Of a DNA stretch of 64,000 nucleotides, positions 1 through 12,300 are shown piece by piece. The position numbers and the translations under genes are program-made. The DNA comes from Dugong dugon (taxonomy: Eukaryota; Chordata; Mammalia; Sirenia; Dugongidae): contig CM057481.1 in assembly GCA_030035585.1 (NCBI GenBank), positions 9,449,128-9,513,127 of the forward strand, written 5' to 3'. The notes below the pieces were generated by a model. That model did no database searches, had not been told where the DNA came from, and saw only the letters and a program-made list of their open reading frames with translations. Numbering within the stretch: position 1 is the stretch's first letter; each line of letters starts with the position of its first letter.

Positions 1-293
1 ATTTGCCTATTATATACGTCAGCTAGTATTACGATGGTGTTTTATACGGCTAGGAATTAATCTAATATCTGACTGTTGGATTATTGCTTTATCCTTGAGA
101 ATTCTTGACAGTTCACATAGGGAAGATTGTAAGACTTAATCTCTCTCCGGCTGCTTCTGGAAGAAAAGAACCTTAAAACAGGGAACGGGGCAACATGGCT
201 TATTGATCATGAGATAGATATCATGTTTTTAAAATCAGTGTCTCTAGATTTTGGTGATATCTTCTTTACTATTTTTTCTTTTCTATCTCTTAG

Positions 294-349
294 GCAGATA
301 CACATATATCTGTTATTTTGCCTACTGTCCACGAGGTAGATCTTTTCAG
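294..349 (+). CDS. DENND6A: DENND6A coding exon (first in window)
   Basis: Encodes [17 protein letters not shown] after a pyrimidine-rich tract and TTAG. An alternative acceptor four bases downstream (296-297) would drop the first codon and one base, but 294 keeps frame with the family sequence. Ends in phase 2 before GTAAAT. Confidence 0.85.
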
Positions 350-3300
350 GTAAATATTAAAATTTTTTTGTTAACAATGCTTTTTCTTTCTTTTGCATTG
401 TGATCTTGGTGTTGATTTCTTTAGAAAATGAATGTTCTTATATAAGATGTGGAAAAAACTGGAAGAAAACAGCCATTGTATTTCAAATGCTATAAAGCAG
501 TGGTTCAATCTTGGCTACATGTTACGAGCTTTCACAGGTAAATTTGGATATGGACTGGGCATTACATGATGTACACAAATTACTTTTTGTTTGGTTTGGG
601 GTGAGAATGGTATTGCAATACTGTATGGTAATACGCTTTTTTAAAGGGGTGCATTTTAAAGTATGTAGGGCTAAAATGTCATGAGGCTTACATTTTATTT
701 TAATCGTGCCTTAAGTGAAAGTTTATAGCACCAATTAGTTTTCATTCAAAAATCTATACACAAATTGTTTTGTGACATTGGTTGCAATCCTCTAAATGTG
801 TCAGCACTCTCCCCCTTTCCTTTCCACCCTGGGGTCCCGTGTCCATTTGCCCAGTTTTCCTGTCCCTTCCTGCCTTCTTGTCTTGCCTTTAGGCAGGCAT
901 TGCCCATTTGGTCTCATATACTTGATTGAACTAAGAAGCATGTTCCTTACGTGTGTCATCATTTGTTTTACAGGCCTGTCTAATCTTTGGCTAAAAGGTG
1001 AACTTTGGGAGTGGCTTCAGTTCTAAGTTAGCAGGGCATCTGGTGGCTGTAGCCTCAGAGTTTCCTCCAGTGTCTGTCAGACCCTAAGTCTGGTCTTTTT
1101 TTGTGAATTTGAATTTTTTTTTACATTTTTCTCTTGCTCTGTTCGGGACCCTGTGTTGTGATTCCTGTCAGGGTGGTTGATGGTGGTAGCTGGGTACCAT
1201 CTAGTTCTTCTGGTCTTAGGCTGGTGGAGGCTATGGTTCATGTGGTCCATTAGTCCTCTGGACTAATATTTTCCTTGTGTCTTTGGTTTTCTTCATTCTC
1301 CTTTGTTCTAGACAGGATGGGACCAATAGATGCATCTTAGATGGCCACTCTTTTAAGCTTTTAAGACCCTGGAGAGACTACTCACCAAAGTAGGATGTAG
1401 AACATTTTTTTTTATGAGGTATGTTACGCCAGTTGACATAGATGTCCCCCGAAACCGTGGTCCCCAGCCTTCAGCCCCAGTAACTCAGTCCCTCAGGGTG
1501 TTTGAATGTGTCTAGGAAGCTTCTGTGACTTCGCCTTGGTGAAGTTACACTGACTTCCCCTGTGTTGTGTATTGTCTTTCCCTTTACCAGAGTTAACACT
1601 TGTCTCCTATCTGGTTAGTGAGTTTCCCTCTCCACCTTTCCCCTCCCTTGTAACCATCAAAGATTGTTTTTTTCTGAGTGTAAACCCTTTCTTGTGTTTT
1701 TATAATGGTGGTCTCATACAATGTTTGTCCTTTTATGACTGACTTATTTCACTCAGCATGCAGACTCATCGTTCTTTATTATTGCATAGTATTGCATCGT
1801 GTACGTGTGCCATAATTTGTTTATCCATTCACCTGTTGACGGGCACTTAGGTTGTTTCCATCTTTTTGCTATTGTGTATAATGCTGCAGTGAACATAGGT
1901 GTGCATATGTCTATTTGTGTGACTAATGTATTTTTCTAGGATATATTAGTAGGAGTGGGATTGTTGGATCACGTAGTATTTCTATTTCTAGCTTTTTAAG
2001 GAGTTGCCATATCGTTTTCCATAGTAGTTGTACCATTTTATATCCCACCAGCAGTGCATAAGAGTTCCAATCTCCTGGCAATCTCTCCAGCATTTGTTAT
2101 TTTCTGTTTTTTTAATTAGTGCCGTAATGATGGGGTGAGATGATACCTCATTGTACTTTTGATTTGCATTTCTTTAATGGCTAATGATCATGAGCATTTT
2201 CTCACGTGTCTATTAGCTGCCTGAATGTCTTCTCTGGTGAGGTATCTGTTCATATCCTTTGCCCATTTTTAATTGTATTATTTGTCTTTTTGTTGTTGAG
2301 GTGTTGAAGTATCTTACAGATTTTAGAGATTAGACCCTTGTCAGATATGTCGTAGCCACAAATTTTTTCCCAGTTTGTAAGTTCTCTTTTTATTTTTTTG
2401 GTGAAGTCTTTTGATGAGTGTTTAAGTGTTTAATTTTTAGGAGCTCCCAGTTATTTAGTTTATCTCCTGGTGTTTGTGCATTGTTAGTTATGGTTTATAT
2501 TCTGTTTATACTGTGTGTTAGGGCCCCTAGCATTATGCCTATTTTTTCTTCCATGATCCTTATCCTTAGGTTTTTATATTTAGGTCTTTGATACATTTTG
2601 AGTTACTTTTTGTGTATGGTGTGAGGTGTGGGTCCTGTTTCATTTTTTTACAGATGGACATCTAGTTTTTGCCAGCACTATTTGTTAAAAAGACTGTCTT
2701 TTCCCCCATTTAGTGGACTTTGGTCCTTGTCAAAGATAACTGACCATAGGTAGGTGGATTTATGTCCGGATTCTCGATTCTGTTCCATTGGTCTGTGTAT
2801 CTGTTATTGTACCAGTGCAAGCTGTTTTGACTAGTGTGGCTGTATAGTAGATTCTGAGATCAGGTAGTGTGAGTCCTCCTACTTTGTTCTTTTTCTTCAG
2901 TAATGCTTTGCTTATCTGGGGCTTCTTTCCCTTCCTTTCCCCTGCCTTGTTTCTGGCGGTCCTATCCATTGACAACCTCGTTATCCCACTCTGGCTCTGA
3001 CATTGCACGCCAGGCAGCCCCTCCATGGGGACATCTTTGTCATACTACCTGGGCTCTGTCACCTCAAGCTAGACCAGTCCACACATGCACACCCTCCTCA
3101 CCTCGTTTGGGCTCCAACAGCAGGCTACCCCTCCATGTGGACACCCAGCTTAACTTGCACAAGCTCTGATGTTTTGCTCTCGGCCAGCGTGGTTCTGCTT
3201 CCCTTCTGTTTTAGAATTGAATTGTTTAGGAGAGAAGGGAGAGAGAAAGAGCTCCTTTGTATTTATCCTTGAACTTCTTTTTGCACTTCCTTCACATTTA

Positions 3301-6300
3301 TCTTCTTGCTTTTGAATTGTTAAAATCAACTCTCCCTAATTTCCATTGCACAGATTTGTTGCCTATTTTTGTACTTGTGTGTATATGTTTTGCTGGGTGG
3401 ATTGGTTATGATATTTGTAAATAGATAGGTATTTCTTTTTCTCTACCTTTATAATCTACTAGAAAAACTTGTGACCGTACCAGGGGGAGTTTCTAAATAA
3501 GTCAAAGCTGCCAGTGCCTGAGTCTTTGTAATATACTAGCATGTTGGTCCTCACATGCCTTTACCTCATTCCAGGGCAGCTGTAAAAATTTACAGCATTT
3601 CAGAAGGGAGAAGATCTGCCCAGGAAATAATTTTGTTGTTGGTGTTGGTACTTCTTGTGATTTGTTTTCATCGTTCTTTTGCTGAAATAGGATAATACAT
3701 CGAAAGCTTCAGCTTTTTAAATAAGTACATCCAATAAACATCCTTTGGAAAATTAATTTTTCTTGTTTCCTTCGAAATGTAACAAAGCAATATGGATAAA
3801 CTAGATCTACCATTGGTACAATAATTTTTATATACTTGTGTATTAGCTGTCATGTGTCAGTAGATTGCATTAACTTTTGTAAAAATCAGGATAGAGTCAA
3901 ATTGATACATTTTTAGGTGGATAAAAGGGACTTATGTCTATTTCTGTCACCATATTGTAAATGAATCTGTACATCAGATCAAGACATAAACATTAGAAAG
4001 AGTATGTACAAATGTGAAGCTTTTAGAGTGATTATATACGAACTTAAAAAACACTATTGAATAAATCACAAAGTGTTTCTACTTTCAGGTGTTTCTGCCC
4101 AGTTTTCCTTCATAGTCAGATGCTTTGGGAGCTGGTGCTATTGGGAGAGCCCCTTGTGGTCATGGCACCGTCACCATCAGAGTCGTCAGAGACTGTATTG
4201 GCACTTGTGAGGTGAGTATATTTGATTCCTGGTGGTGATATGTGCAGCACTTCGTGCTCATAATAGCACTGTATTATGGATGAGAAAGGTGATTCAGTTT
4301 CTGTGAGGGCTGGAACCATGTTTTTGTTACTCTGAACACTGAGCATATTCATTCACTTACGCATTGGCACTTGATAAATATTATTTGAGTGAATTGCCGA
4401 TGGCTTGTAAGAAGACTATAGGTGGTGAATGGTAGAGCCAGGATTCCATCCTGTCTTCTGTCCCAAACCTGGTGTTCTTTCAGTGTGCCATTCCATATTA
4501 TGTATTGCCATTTGTCTTTCTAGTTTCCCAAAGTGAGTTTACCACTTACTGAAATAAATTATCCTGTGTATACACACTGTTTGTATAGATGTGTTATAAT
4601 TATCAAGTAGGGACTTTGTGTCCATTGTTTTACATGTTCTTCCTGCTCCACAGCTGTATTTCTCCACTAAAGTACTGCAGTGATTTCCGACCCTATTTCA
4701 CGATCCATGATAGTGAATTCAAAGAATATACTACTCGTACTCAAGCCCCGTGAGTAAACAGTAACATTTATTGATCAAGTATTACCTTTATGACCAAAAT
4801 GATGTAGAATTATTTTTGGAAATAATTTTAAAGTTGAATTTAAATTTTGAACTTGTAGGTAGATTAATTTTATAAAGGAAGATTTGGAGAGCTGCTGCTA
4901 ATAATTTCGAATTTCAAGAGTCGGTATCTTATTTTCTCTGAGTGATTTTACTTATTAATTGACATTGTCTTGTCGTTAATAGCCACCCAACTGTACTTTT
5001 GATTCTATCTTCTTTCCTTATCTCCAAACCCCTTACTGCATCAATTATCTCTTCTCACTTCTGTAACTTCCTTTTCTTTCTTTCTCTTCATTGACTTAGC
5101 ATATAAATATGAAAAATCTTCCCAATCTGTAATCTTACCTTTATAATCTAATCTAATAATTTTACCTTTTCTTTTCAGCTCTTGCCCTATTGCTCTTCTT
5201 GTCATAACTAAATTTCTAGAACAGCAACAACAACAAAATCTCCAGTTACTGTCTCCACTTCTTGGTATACTGGTTGCTTCTCAGTCCACTGCAGGTTGAC
5301 TTCCCCATCTCCACTGAAGTTATTCTTGCCAAAGTCATCAAGACACTTCCCACTGCCTAATCCAGTGGGCAGATTTTTGTCCTGTTTTTCCTGCCTGCCC
5401 TGTCTTGTAACATTTAAACTGTTGACCTTGAATATATTTTAATCCTTGACACCACTCTCTCCTGACTGGCTGTGTGTCTCAGTCTCCTTTGCACACTTCT
5501 CTTTCTCTGCCAGCCCTTTAAATGCCTTGGTGCTCTTTATTATTATTATTATTTTTTTTATTGTGCATTAGACGAACGTTTACAGAGCAAATTAGATTCC
5601 CATTCGATAGTCTGTCCATAACGTGCTTCATGGCCTTGGTTTCATTTCCCACAGTGTGTCAGCTCTCTCCCCATTTCTGCCCTGAGTGCCCTGTTACCTT
5701 TCATCCTGATTTTCTGCCCCTCTCTGCCCTCTCATCTTTGCTTTTGGGCATATGTTTTCCTTTTGAAGTCATATAATTGATTGTTCCAAGGAACACGTTC
5801 CTTTGGGTGTTATTGTTTATTTTGTGGGCCTGTCTATTCTTTGGCTAAAAGGTGGTCTCCAGGAACAGCTTCAATTCCAGGTCAGAAGAATGTCTTCGGG
5901 CCATAGTCTTGGAGGTTCTTACAGTCTCTGTCAGACCAGTAACTCTGATCTTTTTTGTGAATTTAATTTTTTGCTTTACATTTTTCTCCCACTCTGTCCG
6001 GGACCCTCTGTTGTAATCCCAGTCCGAGCAGTTGATAGTGGTAGCTGGGCACCATCTAGTTCTTCTGTCTCAGGGTCATGTAGGCTGTGGTTCATGTGGT
6101 CCATTAGTCCTTTGGACTAATTGCTCCCTTAGGTCTTTGGTTTTCTTCACTCTCCTTTGCTCAGGAAGGGAAGAGACCATTACTTACACCTTAGATGGCG
6201 CTTGCAAGCTTTTAAGACCCCAGACTCTACTTACCAAAGTAGGATGCAGAACATTGTCTTTATGAACTGTGTTGTGTCAGTTGACATAGATATACTCGAA

Positions 6301-9300
6301 GCCTATGGTCCATTGCCTTTGAGCCTAGGAATTTCATCGCATGAGATGTTTGGTTATGTCTAAGAAGTTTCCCTAACTGTTTCCCTTGTGTGCTCTATTG
6401 TATTAATAAATGAGGAGCACCTACAGTCACGTATGTAGAAATATCCACCACCAAACCTGTATCTGCTGATGGGTGTGCTCCCTTACACCCTCCTACACCT
6501 CTTGGCATATCCATCTACCTACGTATTCAGTCAAATTATTGTTTGTTTGTACTGTTGTTGCAGGATTGTCTGTGCTATAGTAGTTACCGTAGTTGCCCTT
6601 TATGTTTGCGTTCCTCATTGTCCTCTCTTGCCTTGGTCATGTTGTGCTTACTTCTCCCATATTGTGTATTGCCTTTCCTTTTACCAATATTAACACGTCT
6701 TCTATTTGGTAATTTTCCCTCCCTCTTCTTCTCATCCCTGGTAACTATTAAAGAATGTTTTTTTTTTCTTTCCTATATGTAAACCTTTTGTTGTTACTTT
6801 ATAATAGCAGACTCACACAATATTTGTTCTTTTGTGATAGACTTATTTTCACTCAACATGATGTCCTCCAAATCCATACGTGTTATGAGACGTTTTGTGG
6901 ATTCATCATTATTCTTTATCATTGCATAGTATTCCATTGTGTATATGTACCAACAGTTTGTTAATCCATTCATCTATTGATGAGTACCTAGGTTGTTTTC
7001 CACCTTGGTTATTGTGAACAATGCTGCGATGATCATGGGTGTGTATATGTCTATTCATGTCATGGCTTTTATTTCTTTAGGGTATATACCTAGGAGTGGG
7101 ATTGCTGGATCATATGGTATTTCTATTTCTAGATTCTTGAGAAAAATACCGTACCATTTTCCATAGTGGTTGTACCATTTTGCATTCCCACCAGCAATGT
7201 GTAAGAGTTCCCATCTTCCCACAACCTCGCCAACGTTTGTTATTTTCTGTTTTTTTGATTCGTGCCATTATTGTCAGGTTGAGATGGTATCTCATTGTAG
7301 ATTTGATTTGCATCTTTCTAATTGCCAATGATCACAAGCATTTTTAGGTCCCATTTGTCTGGTTCATCTTCTGTTGCATGTGCATTTTTAGTTAAGTTTG
7401 GTATCCTATTTATGCGGTATGTTAGGACCCTAGCATTGTCCCTATTTTTTGCGATCTTTATAGTTTTAGGTTTGATATTTAGATCTTTGATCCATTTTGA
7501 GTTAGTTTTTGTATATGGTGTGAGGTATGGGTCCTGTTTGATTTTTCTACAGGTAGATAACCAGTTTTACCGGCATCATTTGTTGAATAGACTGTGTCTT
7601 CTCATTTAATGGTCTTTGGCCCTGTGTCAAAGATCAGCTGTCCATAAATGGATGGATTTATGTCTGGGATCTCAAGTCTCTTCCACTGGTCTACGTGTCT
7701 GTTGTTGTACCAGTACCAGGCTGTTTTGACTATCATGGCTCTATGGTAGGTTCTGAGATGAGATAGTGTGAGGACTCCTCTTTGTTCTGCTTTAATATTG
7801 CTTTACTTATTTGGGGCCTCTTTTCCTTCCATATAAAGTTAGTGATTAGTTTTTCCATCTGGTTGAAGAATGAAGTTGGAATTTGTATCGATTGTTTATA
7901 TCTGTATGTCTTTGGGTAGTATTGACATTTTCACAATGTTAAGTCTTCCTGTCCAAGAGCATGGTATGTTTTTCCATTCATGTACATCTCTTTTGATTTC
8001 TTGGCAGTAGTGTTTTGTGGTTTTCTTTGTATGAGTCTTTTACATCCCTGCTTAGATTTATTCCTAAGTATTTTGTCTTTTTAGGGGCTATTATAAATGG
8101 TACCTTCCCTAAAAAGATAAAATACTTAGGGGCTGTTATAAGTGGTATCCCCACAAGTCTGTCAGTTTGTTGTACTGTGGTGGCTTGTGTGTTGCTGTGA
8201 TGCTGGAAGCTATGTCAGTGGTATTTGAAATACCAGCAGGGTCACCCATGGTGGACAGGTTTCAGCAGAGCTTCCAGACTAAGATAGACTAGGAAGAAGG
8301 ACCTGGTGGTCTGCTTCTGAAAAAATTGGCCACTGACAGCACAACTTGTCCAAGGTGAGGTCATGGAAGCTCCATAGATATATCCAAACTCCTTGAGGGA
8401 CTGAATTACTGGGCTGAGGGCTGTGGGGACTGTGATCTCAGGGAACATCTAGCTCAATTGTCATAACATAGTTTATAAAGAAAATGTTCTGGCCAGATGT
8501 TCTTTGTAGAGTTGCCGTGGTCTCCTGCTTCAGCAGTGCTTAAATGGAAATCGCCAGCCTTCCCCCAAATGGCCGCTCCCAGCCAGCCTTCTGCCACCTC
8601 CTCACAGCAGCGCCCTTGGACACCCCAAGGCCCCCACCGCTGCTCCAGCACCATGCAGCTGCCACCGCCGCCTCTTCTCAACCATCGCCATGATGACTGT
8701 GTCCCCCTTGCAGGTGCATCAGGACTACAGTCAGGACTCAGAGGCCACCATCAACTGCCAGATCAACCTGGAGCTCTACGCCTCCTATGTCTACCTGTCT
8801 GTGTCTTACTACTTCCACCATGATGATGTGGCTCTGAAGAATTTTACCAAAAATTTTCTTCACCAGTCTCATGAGGAGAGGGAACATGCTGAGAAACTGA
8901 TGAAGCTGCAGAACCAACGGTGTGGCCAAATCTTCCTTCAGGATATCAAGAAACCAGACCGTGATGATTGGGAGAGTGGGCTGAATGCAGTGGAGTGTGC
9001 GTTACACTTGGAAAAAGTGTGAATCAGTTGGTCCTGGAACTGCACAAACTGGCCCCTGACAAGAATGACCCCCATTTGTGTGACTTCATTGAGACTCATT
9101 ACCTAAATGAGCAGGTGGAATCCCTCGAAGAATTGGATAACTATGTAACCAGGTTGCACAAGATGGGAGCCCTGGAATCTAGCTTGGCAGTGTATCTCTT
9201 TGACAAGCACACCCTTGGAGACAGTGATGCAGAGAGCTAATAAAGCTTTAGCCTGGCTGCCTCATAGCAACAGGGTTGACTTCCGTGGTCACCAAGATGG

Positions 9301-12300
9301 CGCATGCATGTTGAGTTTACATTACCTTTTCTATAAATTGTACCAAAACGTCCACTTAAGTTCTTTCATTTGTACCATTCCTTCAAAATAAAGTTAATTT
9401 GGTAACCACCCCCACCCCCACCCCCACCCCCAGAAAAGAAAATGTTCTGCATTCTACTTCAATGAGTAGCATCTGGCGTCTTAAAAAGTTGTGAGGGGCC
9501 GTTTAAGATATTCCACTGGTCTCACCTAGTCTGGAGGAAGGGAGACTGAAGAAAACTAAAGACACAAGGGAGAGATTAGTCCAGATGACTGATGAACCAC
9601 AAGTACCATAGCTTCCACAAGACTGAGTTCAGGACAACTAGATGGTGCCCTGCTACTACCACCGACTGCTTTGACAAGGATCACAATAGAGGGTCCTAGA
9701 TAGAGCTGGAGAAAAATGTAGAACAAAATTCTAACTCACCAAAAAAGGAAAAGACCAGACTTACTGTTCTGACTGAGACTGCATAAATCTGAGAGTATGG
9801 CCCCTGGACACTCTTTTAGCTCAGTAATGAAGTCACTCCTGAGGTTCACCCTTCAGCCAAAGATTAGACAGGCCCATAAAACAAAACGAGACTGAACGGG
9901 CACACCAGCCCAGGGGCAAGGACTAGAAGGCAGGAAGGGACAGGAAAGCTGGTAATAGAGAGCCCAAGGTCAAGAAGGGGAGAGTGTGTTGACATGTTGT
10001 AGGGTTGGTAACCAATGTCACAAAACAATATGTGTACTAATTGTTTAAGAAGAAGCTACTTCGTCCTATAAACTCATATCTAAAGTACGCTAAAAAAAAA
10101 AAAAAATTAGCTAGTGACAATCTTACGAATAGCAGTAGAACATTGTCTGTTATAGCACCAGAAGATGAGCCCCTCAGATTGGATGGCACTCAAAATACCA
10201 CTGGGGAAGAGCTGCCTTCTCAAAGTAGATTTGACCCTAATGACATGGATGGAGTAAAGCTTTTGGGACCTTCATTTGCCGAGGTGGCACACCTCAAAAG
10301 GAGAAGAAACAGCTGCAAACATCCATTAATAATTGGAACATGGAATGTATGAAATACAAATCTAGGAGAATTAGAAGTCATCAGAAATGAAATGGACTGC
10401 ATAAAGATTGATATCCTAGGCATTAGTGAGCTGAAATGAACTGGTATAGGCCATTTTGAATCGGACAATCATATGGTCTACTATGCTGGGAATGACAAAT
10501 TGAAGAGGAATGGCATTGCATTCATCGTCAGAAAGAACATTTCAAGATCTTTCCTGAAGTACAGTGCTGTCAGTGATAGGATAATATCCATATGCCTATA
10601 AGGAAGACCTGTTAATACGACTTTTATTCAAACAAACGCATCAACCACTAATGCCAAAGATGAGGAAATTGAAGATTTTTACCAACTTCTGCAGTCTGAA
10701 ATTGATCAAATACGCAGTCAAGATGCATTGATAATTACTGGTGATTGGAATGCAAAAGTTGGAAACAAGGATTAGTAGTTGGAATATATGGTTTTGGTGA
10801 TAGAAATGACACTGGAGAGCACATGATAGAATTCTGCAAGACCAACGACTTCTTCATTGCAAATACGTTTTTTCCGTAGCATAAATGACAGCTATACATT
10901 TGGACCTTGCCAGATGGAATACACAGGAATCAAATCGACTACATCTATTGAAAGAGACAGTGGAGAGGCTCAATATCATCTGTCAGACCAAGGCCAGGGG
11001 CCAACAGCAAAACAGACCATCAATTGCTCACATGCAAGTTCAAGTTGAAGCTCAAGAAGATTACAGCAAATCCACCAGAGCCAAAATACAACCTTGAGTA
11101 TATCCCACCTGAATTTGGAGACCATCTCAAGAATAGATTTGATGCATTGACCACTAATGACCGAAGACCAAATGAGTTGTGGGATGACATCAAGGACATC
11201 ACACATGAAGAAAGAAAAAGGTCATTAAAAATACAAGAAAGAAAGAAAAGACCAAAATGATGTCAGAAGAGACTCTGAAACTTGTTCTTGAAGGTAGACT
11301 AGTTAAAGTGAAGAAATGATGAAGTAAAAGAATTGAACAGATGATTTCAAAGGGTGGCTCAAGAAGACAAAGTAAAGTATTATAATGAAATGTGCCAGGA
11401 CTGGAGTTAGAAAACCAAAAGGGCTGGGCATTTCTCAAGCTGAAAGAACTGAAGAAAAACTTCAAGCCTTGAGTTGCAATACTGAAGGTTCTACGAGGAA
11501 AATATTGAATGACCCAGGAAACATCAAAAGAAGATGGAAGGAATACACAGAGTCACTATACCGAAAAGAATGGTTGACGTTCAGCCATTTTAAGAGGTAG
11601 TATATGATCAAGAACCAATGGTACTGAAGGAAGAAGTCCAAGCTACTTTGAAGGGAAGGGCAAAAAGAAGAAAAAAAAAAAGACTCCAGGAATTCACAGA
11701 ATACCAATTGAGATGTTTCAACAAATGGATGCAGCACTAGAGGTGCTCACTTATCTATGTCCAGAAATTTGGAAGATAGCTTCCTGGCTAACCGACTGGA
11801 AGAGATCCATATTTGTGCTCTTTCCAAAGAAAGGTGATCCAACAGAATGCAGAAATTATCCAACAATATCATTAACATCAATGATATCAGTAATATGAAA
11901 TAAAATTTTGTTGAAGATCATTCAGAAGCAGTTGCAGCAGTACATCGACAGGGAACTGCCAGAAGTTCAAGCCGGATTCAGAAGAGGACGTGGAACCAGG
12001 GATATCATTGCTGATGTCAGATGGATCCTGGCTGAAAGCAGAGAATACCAGAAAGGTGTTTCCCTGTGTTTTATTGACTATGCAAAGGCACTTGAGTATG
12101 TGGATCACAACAAATTATGGATAATACTGCGAAGAATGAAAATTCCAGAACACTTAATTGTGCTCATGCATAACTTCTACATACTGTGTGCTTTAAAGTC
12201 AGGAAAGGTGTGTGTTAGGTTTGTATCCTTTAGTATACTTATTCAATCTGTATTCTGAGCAAATAGTCTGAGAAGCTGGACTATATGAAGAACGCAGTAT

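Larger units (their letters stand above)
8339..10100 (+). mobile_element. L1 3' end, sense strand, inserted in the RTE
   Basis: L1 3' UTR in sense orientation ending in a poly(A) run at 10092-10106. It is split by the FTH1 retrocopy. Flanking repeats AAAAAATTGGCCACTGACA (8320-8338) and 10101-10119 match at 16 of 19 bases and mark its target-site duplication inside the RTE. Confidence 0.85.

Noticed and set aside
8738-8929. Minus-strand ORF within the ferritin copy
   Set aside because: It is the antisense shadow of the retrocopy.
8690-9240. Functional ferritin gene
   Set aside because: No introns, a one-base deletion that shifts frame, flanking target-site duplication and a decayed 5' UTR element show a processed pseudogene.
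11908-12258. Active reverse transcriptase
   Set aside because: Part of the RTE ORF, which has stops and frameshifts on both sides.
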